Of a DNA stretch of 64,000 nucleotides, positions 46,427 through 54,021 are shown in pieces (within the stretch, counting starts at the first letter, position 1; every line of letters starts with the position of its first letter). The translations under genes and the position numbers were made by a program. Under the pieces are notes generated by a model. It was not told where the DNA came from and searched no databases. It was given only the letters and a program-made list of their open reading frames with translations. The stretch is taken from contig NZ_JAGINP010000015.1 in NCBI RefSeq assembly GCF_017876155.1, positions 151,042 to 215,041 on the forward strand. The letters run 5' to 3'. Source of the stretch: Azospirillum rugosum (GTDB lineage: Bacteria; Pseudomonadota; Alphaproteobacteria; Azospirillales; Azospirillaceae).

Positions 46427-47923
46427 ATGTCCAGCCGTAAGCTCATCGGCCGCGGCTTTGTCGAGCGGGTCTCCATGGCGCCCGCCGGCGCGGCCTTCCG
46501 GCTGGAGCCGATCCTGATCGCGGTGCTGGCCGTCGCCTACTTTGCGCTGTTCGGCGGGCTGCTCCTGGCGCGGACGCCGCCCTTCGCCGCCCAGGACGAG
46601 GCCTTCCACTGGCAGCGCGTCCTGCAGATCGCCGACGGCCATCTGCTGGCGCAGACGCTGGGCCCCAATTCCTGGGGCGGGCCGATCGACCGGGCCGGCT
46701 ATCTCCAGATGCTCTACCACATCGACCGCATCCAGAAGCACGGGCCGGTCGACCCGGTGGAGGCCCACGCCCTGTCCGACCACCTCGCCGCCCAGCCGCC
46801 GGCCGTCGAGGTGGTGTCCTTCCCCAGCTCGGCCAGCTTCGCGCCGCTCGCCTACCTGCCGCAGGCGGCGGCCGTCGCCGCGGCGCGCGCCGCCGGGCTG
46901 GGGCCGCTCGGCCAGATGCAGGCGGGGCGCGTCGGCAACCTGGCCGTCTACGGCCTGATGGTCGCCGCGATCCTGCGGGCGCTGCCGGCCGGGCGGGTGG
47001 CCGTCCTGGCCCTGGCGCTGTCGCCGGTGGCGCTGCAGAGCGCCTGCTCGCTGAGCGCCGATCCCCTGAACCTGACGCTGCCCGTCCTGATGCTGGCCCT
47101 GGTCTGGCGTCTGCGCGACCGCGGCATGCCGCTCGGCCGGGGGGAAGGGGCGGGGCTGGTCGCCCTGTCGGCGGCGCTCGGCCTGCTCAAGCTCACCATG
47201 GCGCCCTTCGCCGGCGCGGTGCTCTACCTGCCCGCGGCGGTCGCGGGGGGCAGCTGGCGGTCGCGTGTCACGTTGGGCGGCCTCTGCCTTGTGGTGGCGG
47301 TGGGCATCGCCGTCCTGTGGAACGCGGCCTATCCCTTCGTCCCCGGGCCCTACTGGGGCACCGGCGCCGACCCGGCGGCGCAGCTCGCCCGGCTGCGGGC
47401 CGACCCGACGGAGGCCCTGCGGGTGTTCGCCGCCACGGTGCGCGACTGGGCGGTGATGTGGTGGCGCGACGGCTACGGGCGCTACGGCGGCCACCCCCCG
47501 CCCTGGCACGGCTACGCGTCCGACCGCTGGGTGCTGCCGGCTTTCTGGGTGCTGATGGGCTTGGCGCTGTGCGACGGCCCATCCCGGCGGGACGCCGGCG
47601 ACAGACCATCCCGGCGCGACGCCGGCTTCGCGGCCGGCTGCCTTGTCCCGGCGCCGGCCTACGCGCTGCTGGTCCTGGCGGCCTTCTGGGTCGGTTTCAC
47701 GCCGGTGGGCTCCGCCACCGTGGACGGCGTCCAGGGCCGCTATTTCCTGCCCATGCACGCGCTGGTCCTGCTGGGGCTCGCCGCCGCGGCCGGCGCCTGG
47801 CGCCCCGCCGGGCTGCGCCGGGGCCTGCGGCTCGCCCTCTTCGCCGCCGCCCTGGCCCTGGGCGGCGCCGTGCTGGCGGAGGTCCTGGACGTCTGGAAGG
47901 GGCTGTGGCCTGTTGGCGGCTGA
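46427..47923 (+). CDS. DUF2142 family polytopic membrane protein
   Basis: A 498-residue inner-membrane protein from ATG 46427. About ten hydrophobic segments start with LIAVLAVAYFALFGGLLLA, followed by the family-typical first loop PPFAAQDEAFHWQRVLQIADGHL (conserved DE/H region). This plan is common to DUF2142 proteins found in O-antigen and rhamnan clusters, with a probable GT-C role. A 27-bp near-duplicate encodes PSRRDAG twice (~47578-47626) in a cytoplasmic or periplasmic loop. It heads a plus-strand block of glycan genes. Confidence 0.8.
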   Translation: MSSRKLIGRGFVERVSMAPAGAAFRLEPILIAVLAVAYFALFGGLLLARTPPFAAQDEAFHWQRVLQIADGHLLAQTLGPNSWGGPIDRAGYLQMLYHIDRIQKHGPVDPVEAHALSDHLAAQPPAVEVVSFPSSASFAPLAYLPQAAAVAAARAAGLGPLGQMQAGRVGNLAVYGLMVAAILRALPAGRVAVLALALSPVALQSACSLSADPLNLTLPVLMLALVWRLRDRGMPLGRGEGAGLVALSAALGLLKLTMAPFAGAVLYLPAAVAGGSWRSRVTLGGLCLVVAVGIAVLWNAAYPFVPGPYWGTGADPAAQLARLRADPTEALRVFAATVRDWAVMWWRDGYGRYGGHPPPWHGYASDRWVLPAFWVLMGLALCDGPSRRDAGDRPSRRDAGFAAGCLVPAPAYALLVLAAFWVGFTPVGSATVDGVQGRYFLPMHALVLLGLAAAAGAWRPAGLRRGLRLALFAAALALGGAVLAEVLDVWKGLWPVGG

Positions 47924-48123
47924 GGGCGGCGGCCGGCCCCAGTGGCTGACCTCCGGCGGGGACTGCTTCGAAAGGCGGTGGAAAATCGATCTCCGCGGGC
48001 ATCCTGCGGCGGCGGGTGACGTCAGCGCGGTTGCCTGTCCGGCGATTATTCTGCTATTGCGGCGGTACTTTCCCCGCCGTCCGACACGATCGCCGGCCGG
48101 CCCCTTTTCAGGTTGTGAGCAGG

Positions 48124-49884
48124 ATGCACATCGACTGGACCACCAGCAGCGCCGCGACCATCGACGCGGTTTGTCCCGCCTGCACCGATGCCAGCCCGAA
48201 GTCCGTCCGCCTGAACGTCCACTCGGCCGTTCCGCCCAACCCGCTGCTGCCCCTGGCCCTGTGCGGCCGCTGCGGCACCGCCTTCTTCCCGACGCTCCAG
48301 CAGCCGGAGTATGAGAGCGCGCAGGCGACCGACGCGGCGCTCGCCTTCTACCTGGAGCAGGGTGCGGGCATCGACGTGATGGCCGAGCCGCTGGCCGCCA
48401 TCGACCCGTCCAAGGTCCGGCGCTACCTGGAGATCGGCTGCGGCTTCGGCTTCTCGCTCGACGTCGCGCGCACGGTCTTCGGCTGGTCGGTCCAGGGCAT
48501 CGACCCCGGCTTCGCCGCCCGCGCCGGGCGCGAGCTTCTGGGGCTGGACATCTCGTCCATCTACCTGCGCACCCCGGCCGACGCCGGGCCCGAGCCGTTC
48601 GACCTCGTCCTCTGCTCCGAGGTGGTCGAGCACATCTTCGAGCCGCTGGGCTTCCTGTCCATTCTGCGCGGCGTCCTGGCGCCGGGCGGCACGCTGCTGC
48701 TGACCACGCCCAACGCCGGCGAGATCAAGCCCGAGACCTCGGCCGGCGTCCTGGTGCCGCTGCTCAGCCCCGGCTACCACGTGACCCTCTACAGCCGCGA
48801 GGGCTTCGAGGCGCTGCTGCGCCGGGCCGGCTTCACCGCCGTCTCGGTGGTCGAGCACGGGCCGACGCTGCGCGCGACCGCCTCGATGACGGAGGGGACG
48901 GCGGACCTGTCGCGCCGGCTCGACCGGGCGCGCTACCTCGACTACCTCGCCGAACGGTCGCGGACCGTCGCCGCCGACACCCCCCTGGGCCTCGGGCTGC
49001 GCTACCGCCGCTTCAAGGAGCTGACCCACGCCGGGCGCTTCGCCGAGGCACGGGAGGCGGCGGTCCCGGTGATCGAGGCGTGCCGCGCGCGCTGGGGCCT
49101 GGAGCTGGACAAGCCGGACGCCCTGCCGTCCATGGCCGACTGGCCGGCCGACATCGCGGGCTTCCACGACCGTGCCCCGTTCAGCCTGTGCGGCATCCTG
49201 TATTGCCTGGGCATGGCCGCATGGCTGCACGACGACGATCGCGAGCGGGCGCGCCTCTACTTCCAGGCGGCGGGAGAGGCCGGCGAGCGGGCGCGCGCCG
49301 CGTTGCAGGCGGCCGGCGCCGACGACGGCGAGACCGACGACCTCGCCTGGCGCGCCCGCGGCTACGCCGCCGGGATCCTGGCCTGGAGCGACCCGCTGGC
49401 GGCGGCCGGCGGCATCGAGCGGCTGGAGCGCGAGCCCAGCCCCGTTCTGGGCGAGCGCATTCCGCCCGCCATCCTGGGTGGCCTGCGCCGGCAGACCTTC
49501 ACGGATCTGGTCAATCTGGGGCAATACGCCGCAGCCGACCGGCTCGCCCTGGGCGTCGAGGACGACCTCGTCCAGTGCGGACCGGAGGAAACGGCCTCGG
49601 CGGCCTTCGCGCTCGCCATCCTGTCCGTCAACCACCGCAAGGCGCTGAAGACGGCCGCCGGCTGGTTCGGAAAGGCCGCCGAGGCGAGCCGGGAGCGGGG
49701 CGGCCCGCTGCTGTGGCCGGCGCTCTACCACCAGGCCGAGGCCCTGGCCGCAGCCGGGCAGAAGCCGGCGGCGGCCGACGCGCTGCGCGGCCTCCTCTCC
49801 CCCGCGGCCGGCCTGCCGGCGGTGCCGGCCGACCTGCGCGCCCGCGCGGAGAAGCTGGCCCGCTCCCAACGGCTTTCCCTTTGA
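48124..49884 (+). CDS. Class I SAM-dependent methyltransferase with N-terminal zinc motif
   Basis: A 586-residue paralogue of the 6377-8077 gene. ATG 48124 is chosen because the Cys motifs follow soon after: CPAC (~17) and CGRC (~47). Motif I is YLEIGCGFGFSLDVA (~99), then CSEVVEHIFEPLGFLSIL and LLLTTPNAGEI. Residues ~290-586 are helical and partly TPR-like, perhaps for partner binding. It probably methylates a sugar nucleotide or a glycan end. It lies between the DUF2142 gene and the RgpF-like gene. Confidence 0.78.
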   Translation: MHIDWTTSSAATIDAVCPACTDASPKSVRLNVHSAVPPNPLLPLALCGRCGTAFFPTLQQPEYESAQATDAALAFYLEQGAGIDVMAEPLAAIDPSKVRRYLEIGCGFGFSLDVARTVFGWSVQGIDPGFAARAGRELLGLDISSIYLRTPADAGPEPFDLVLCSEVVEHIFEPLGFLSILRGVLAPGGTLLLTTPNAGEIKPETSAGVLVPLLSPGYHVTLYSREGFEALLRRAGFTAVSVVEHGPTLRATASMTEGTADLSRRLDRARYLDYLAERSRTVAADTPLGLGLRYRRFKELTHAGRFAEAREAAVPVIEACRARWGLELDKPDALPSMADWPADIAGFHDRAPFSLCGILYCLGMAAWLHDDDRERARLYFQAAGEAGERARAALQAAGADDGETDDLAWRARGYAAGILAWSDPLAAAGGIERLEREPSPVLGERIPPAILGGLRRQTFTDLVNLGQYAAADRLALGVEDDLVQCGPEETASAAFALAILSVNHRKALKTAAGWFGKAAEASRERGGPLLWPALYHQAEALAAAGQKPAAADALRGLLSPAAGLPAVPADLRARAEKLARSQRLSL

Positions 49885-49970
49885 CCACGCCCCCGTTTGG
49901 CCCCGTCCCCGTTTCTGTTCCCGTTTGACCGCGCCCCCCGTCTGATAGCGCCAAGGATGGCACCGTCCCG

Positions 49971-51014
49971 ATGACAAGCACTCTGGTCCGCCTTCTTGTG
50001 CGTCTGCGCATCGGCTGCTTCTGGCTGGTCGCACAGATCAAGCTGCTGGGGGGCTGGTTCTCCTACGCGGCCAGCTTCTTCCGCAAGGAAAGCTACGTCC
50101 GCGAGCGCTGGGACGGGCACCGGCCGCTGGCCGGCGCGCGGCGGGTGGCGGTGTTCGTCCATTACGACCGCCAGGGCGTGGTGCACGACTTCGTGCGGCA
50201 TTACCTGCGCCAGCTCCACGACATCGGCTTCGCCATCGTCTTCGTGAGCAACGCGCCGCGGCTGGTCCAGGTCGAGGCCTTGCAGGAGATCTGCGCCCTG
50301 GTCATCCGGCGCGACAACGTCGGCTACGACTTCGGCGCCTACAAGGAAGGGATCGCGGCCATTCCCGAGCTGGGCGCCCTGGACGCGCTGCTGCTCGCCA
50401 ACGACAGCGTCTACGGCCCCTTGTACCATCTGGCCGGCCTGCTGGACCGGATGAGCCCGGAGGAGGCGGATGTCTGGGGCGCGTCCGACAGCTGGGAGCG
50501 GTCCTTCCATCTGCAAAGCTATTTCCTGCTGTTCCACAAGGCGGCCCTGACCGCGCCGTCCTTCGCCGCCTTCTGGCGCCAGCTGCGCTACGTGCAGTCC
50601 AAGATGTGGATCGTGCGCAAGTACGAGATCGGGCTGACCCGCGCCCTGCGGCGGTCCGGCCTGCACTGCCGGGCCGCCTTCCCCTACCGGCAGGCCGCCG
50701 CCGCCCTGATCGAGGCGGTGGTGGAAGGCGACGTCACGGGCGATGCCCTGAAGGACCCCGTGCGCAAGCGCTTCATCCAGCAGGTCTTCCATACGATCAA
50801 CGCGGGCGTGCCGCTGAACGGGACGCATTTCTTCTGGGACTACCTGATCGCCCGGATGGAGTTCCCGTTCATCAAGCGCGACCTGCTGCAGAAGAACCCG
50901 GCGCGCATCCCGCTGCTGAACTACTGGGAGCGGGTGGTCCGGACCTCCACCGACTACGACACCGACCTCATCCTGCGGCATCTCGAGATGTCGTTGAAGA
51001 ACCGCAGCGTCTGA
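49971..51014 (+). CDS. RgpF-like rhamnan synthesis protein
   Basis: A 347-residue protein of the RgpF family (rhamnan synthesis protein F). The N-terminus has a basic hydrophobic stretch (LLVRLRIGCFWLVAQIKLLGG). Family features are RVAVFVHYDRQGVVHDFVRHYL, RDNVGYDFGAYKEGI (the conserved YDFGxxK) and LLANDSVYGPL. RgpF proteins take part in rhamnose polymer assembly, so this fits the rml genes. It is followed by a hairpin-rich intergenic region. Confidence 0.85.
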   Translation: MTSTLVRLLVRLRIGCFWLVAQIKLLGGWFSYAASFFRKESYVRERWDGHRPLAGARRVAVFVHYDRQGVVHDFVRHYLRQLHDIGFAIVFVSNAPRLVQVEALQEICALVIRRDNVGYDFGAYKEGIAAIPELGALDALLLANDSVYGPLYHLAGLLDRMSPEEADVWGASDSWERSFHLQSYFLLFHKAALTAPSFAAFWRQLRYVQSKMWIVRKYEIGLTRALRRSGLHCRAAFPYRQAAAALIEAVVEGDVTGDALKDPVRKRFIQQVFHTINAGVPLNGTHFFWDYLIARMEFPFIKRDLLQKNPARIPLLNYWERVVRTSTDYDTDLILRHLEMSLKNRSV

Positions 51015-51016
51015 TA

Positions 51017-51140
51017 CCGAAGGTGTTTGATGGCTTCCATCAAACACCTTCGGTTCAAACCCGGCAGCACATGGCGCAGCCATGTGCGAAAGGGGCATAC
51101 GGCCGGCCGATCATGGAACTGTTCATGCGCCGGCCGTATG
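51017..51140. repeat. Three stacked hairpins in an intergenic region
   Basis: Three inverted repeats follow the RgpF-like gene. The first is a perfect 17-bp stem with a 3-base loop (ccgaaggtgtttgatgg 51017-51033 / 51037-51053). The second is a 9-bp stem (gcacatggc 51067-51075 / gccatgtgc 51079-51087). The third is an 11-bp stem (catacggccgg 51096-51106 / ccggccgtatg 51130-51140). The first probably ends transcription of the preceding gene. The set could also be a small non-coding mobile repeat. Confidence 0.75.
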
Positions 51141-51261
51141 ATACGGCCGGACACGGATCGTTTCCGTTGGGATCGTTTGCGTTGGTTTTGGTCATGCCGA
51201 CGGAACCTTCCGGTCCGCCGTTTGTGGGGAGGGCGCCGATGGGGAACCCATTTTGGCCAAG

Positions 51262-51290
51262 TTGACAGGGTTCCGGCGCCTCCTTTAGTC
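51262..51290 (+). promoter_or_regulatory. Candidate sigma-70 type promoter for manC
   Basis: TTGACA at 51262-51267 and ttagtc at 51285-51290 are separated by 17 bp. It lies ~63 bp before the manC start and after the hairpin region. The -35 is perfect, the -10 weak. Expression has not been tested. Confidence 0.45.
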
Positions 51291-51352
51291 ACCAAGGGTT
51301 GCCGTGCGGGAAGCCGGGCGGCAACCTTTTCCGACGCACACGATCGGCGGCC

Positions 51353-52831
51353 ATGACCAACGCTCCGCAGAACGCCCGCATCTTCCCCGTCATCCTGTCC
51401 GGCGGCTCCGGGGTCAGGCTCTGGCCGATGTCGCGGGAACAGTATCCCAAGCAGTTCCTGCCGCTGTGTTCGGAACGCTCCATGCTGCAGGAAACGGCCC
51501 TGCGGGTCGCCGACCCGGCGCGCTTCGCGCCGCCGCTGGTCGTCTGCAACCAGGAGCACCGCTTCGTCATCGCCGAGCAGATGCGCCAGATCGGTCAGGG
51601 GGGCAATCAGGGGGCCGTGCCGGGCGGGGCGCGGATCGTGCTGGAGCCGGTCGGCCGGAACACCGCCGCCGCCGCCGCCATCGCGGCGCTGATCGTCGCG
51701 GAGCAGGACCCCGACGGGCGCCTGCTGCTGCTGCCGGCCGACCACGTCATTCAGGACCGGACGGCCTTCCTGGAGGCGGTGTCCGTCGCCGCCCGGGCCG
51801 CGGACGCCGGATGCCTCGCCACCTTCGGGATCGTGCCGACCGCGCCGGAGACCGGCTACGGCTACATCCGCCGGGGCCTGCCCCTGGACGGACCCGTGGA
51901 CGGTCCGGAGGGCGCCTACCGCGTCGCCGCCTTCGTGGAGAAGCCGCCGCGCGCGGAGGCCGAGCGGTATCTGGCCGAGGGGAACGTCTTCTGGAACAGC
52001 GGCATGTTCCTGCTGCCCGCGCGCCGCTACCTGGAGGAGCTGGAGCGCTGGGAACCGGCCGTGCTCGCCGCCTGCCGCGCCGCGCTCGCCGGGGGGCGCG
52101 CCGACCTCGACTTCTTCCGGCTGGAGGAGGAGGCCTTCGCCGCCGCCCCGTCCATCTCCATCGACCACGCCGTGATGGAGCGCACCGACGCCGCCGCCGT
52201 GGTGCCCTGCGCCATCGGCTGGACCGACGTCGGCGCCTGGTCGGCGCTGTGGGAGATCGGCGCCAAGGACGAGGGCGGGAACGTCTGCCACGGCGACGCG
52301 ATCGCCTGGGACAGCCGGAACTGCTACGTCCGCAGCGAGGACGGGGCGCTCGTCGCCCTGCTCGGCATGGAGGACGCGGTGGTCGTCGCCACCGAGGACG
52401 CCGTCCTGGTCGCCGCCAAGGACCGGGCGCAGGACATCAAGCCGCTGGTCGAGCATCTGAAGGCGCAGGGGCGCGACGAGCCGCGCCAGCACCGCCGCGT
52501 CCACCGGCCCTGGGGCTACTACCAGTCGCTGCACGCCGGCGACCGCTTCCAGGTGAAGCGGCTGACGGTGGCGCCCGGCGCCCGCCTGTCGCTGCAGAAG
52601 CACTTTCACCGCGCCGAGCACTGGGTCGTGGTGAACGGAACCGCCCTGGTCACCCGCGGCGAGGAGCAGATCCTGCTGCGCGAGAACGAGTCCGTCTACA
52701 TCCCGCTGGGCACGCTGCACCGGCTGGAAAACCCGGGAAAGGTGCCGCTGAACCTGATCGAGGTGCAGTCCGGCGCCTATCTGGGCGAGGACGACATCGT
52801 CCGCGTCGACGACCGTTACGGCCGCCCCTGA
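51353..52831 (+). CDS. manC: Mannose-1-phosphate guanylyltransferase / mannose-6-phosphate isomerase
   Basis: A 492-residue bifunctional enzyme (ManC/AlgA/NoeJ type) starting at ATG 51353. The N-terminal nucleotidyltransferase has VILSGGSGVRLWPMSREQYP, PADHVI and FVEKP. The C-terminal type II isomerase cupin (~385-490) has RPWGYYQSL, VAPGARLSLQKHFHRAEHW and YIPLGTLHRLENPG. It makes GDP-mannose from mannose-6-phosphate via mannose-1-phosphate, needing a phosphomannomutase not seen here. A NoeJ of this type is reported for A. brasilense polysaccharide synthesis. Confidence 0.94.
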   Translation: MTNAPQNARIFPVILSGGSGVRLWPMSREQYPKQFLPLCSERSMLQETALRVADPARFAPPLVVCNQEHRFVIAEQMRQIGQGGNQGAVPGGARIVLEPVGRNTAAAAAIAALIVAEQDPDGRLLLLPADHVIQDRTAFLEAVSVAARAADAGCLATFGIVPTAPETGYGYIRRGLPLDGPVDGPEGAYRVAAFVEKPPRAEAERYLAEGNVFWNSGMFLLPARRYLEELERWEPAVLAACRAALAGGRADLDFFRLEEEAFAAAPSISIDHAVMERTDAAAVVPCAIGWTDVGAWSALWEIGAKDEGGNVCHGDAIAWDSRNCYVRSEDGALVALLGMEDAVVVATEDAVLVAAKDRAQDIKPLVEHLKAQGRDEPRQHRRVHRPWGYYQSLHAGDRFQVKRLTVAPGARLSLQKHFHRAEHWVVVNGTALVTRGEEQILLRENESVYIPLGTLHRLENPGKVPLNLIEVQSGAYLGEDDIVRVDDRYGRP

Positions 52832-52922
52832 GGTCGTCGTTCGATTTTTGCAGCGATTTTTTAACGCCGAGGCCCCATAGGATGGGTCTTCCGCCACGGA
52901 AGGCCCGTCCAGAAGCCCCGGC

Positions 52923-53993
52923 ATGCGTCCGACACCGATCAGCCCGCCCGACGATTCCGCCATCCTGACCCTGACCTCGCCGGCCTTCGACGCCGCCTAC
53001 CCGCGCGTGGTCAACAAGGAGCTGATTCCCCAGCCGATTCTGCAATCGATGGAATGGGCGTGGAACACCCCGCGCTTTCCGGAGCGCCCGGTCCGCGTCC
53101 TGCGCCTGGCCGATGTGTGGGTGGCCAAGGAAGGGCTGGTCTTCGACCGGGAGGGAAACCTCTACCGCGAGACCATCACCCAGCATTCCGAGGCGGAGGT
53201 CGACCAGGCCCACGCGGCCGTGCTGGAGGTGATCGGGCGGGGCGAGGAGGCCGATGCGGGCGGGCCGGTCCTGCTGTGCAAGAAGCGCGGCATCGGCAAC
53301 TACGGCCACTGGATGATGGAGATGCTGCCCAAGGCGCAACTCGTCCACCGCCACCTGCCGGACCTCGACGCGCGCTTCCTCGTCGCCCACGCGCCGGGAC
53401 ATCTGAACGACAGCATGGCCCAGTCGCTGTCCATGCTGGGGATCGACCTGGCCCGGACCATCGTCGCCGACGACACGCCCCGGCGCTTCGCCGACCTGCT
53501 GGTGGTGGACGGTTTGAGCGAGCATGGCGGCTACATGTCGCCGCTCGTCCTCGACAGCGTGGACGCTCTGGTTGCCTGCGTTCCGGCGGCGGGGGCGGAG
53601 CGGCTGTTCGTCACCCGCCGGACGGCCGGCTTCCGCCGCGTCGTCGGCGAGGACGCGCTGATCGCCCAGGCCCAGGCGCACGGCTATACGCTGGTCGATC
53701 CCGGCACCCTGACGCTGCCCCAGCAGGTGTCCCTGTTCAAGGGGGCCACGCGGATCGTCGGCGTCATGGGGGCGGCGATGACCAACATCGCCTTCGCCGC
53801 GCCCGGCGCGCGGGTCGTGACCCTGACGCCCGCCGGCATGCCCGACACCTTCTTCTGGTTCATCGCGACGCTGCGCGGCCTCGACTACACCGAGGTCCGC
53901 TGCCCGCAGAGCGGTCCCGTGCGGGGCGTCATGCCCTGGGACACCGACCTGGTCCTGTCCGCGCAAGACCAGGACCGGATTTTCGCGGACTGA
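52923..53993 (+). CDS. Family 61 glycosyltransferase (DUF563)
   Basis: A 356-residue GT61-type protein. Typical points are KKRGIGNYGHWMMEMLPKAQ (~120-140, the N-Y/H-W-H region of the family), FVTRRTAGFRRVVGE with the RR pair, and the Gly-rich GVMGAAMTNIAFAAPGARVV (~280-300). Bacterial GT61 enzymes often act in capsule or LPS synthesis, adding xylose or other sugars. It is 91 bp downstream of manC, with a T-rich stretch (gattttttaa) in between. Confidence 0.83.
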   Translation: MRPTPISPPDDSAILTLTSPAFDAAYPRVVNKELIPQPILQSMEWAWNTPRFPERPVRVLRLADVWVAKEGLVFDREGNLYRETITQHSEAEVDQAHAAVLEVIGRGEEADAGGPVLLCKKRGIGNYGHWMMEMLPKAQLVHRHLPDLDARFLVAHAPGHLNDSMAQSLSMLGIDLARTIVADDTPRRFADLLVVDGLSEHGGYMSPLVLDSVDALVACVPAAGAERLFVTRRTAGFRRVVGEDALIAQAQAHGYTLVDPGTLTLPQQVSLFKGATRIVGVMGAAMTNIAFAAPGARVVTLTPAGMPDTFFWFIATLRGLDYTEVRCPQSGPVRGVMPWDTDLVLSAQDQDRIFAD

Positions 53994-54021
53994 GGACGGG
54001 GTGGGACGGGAGCATGATGCG

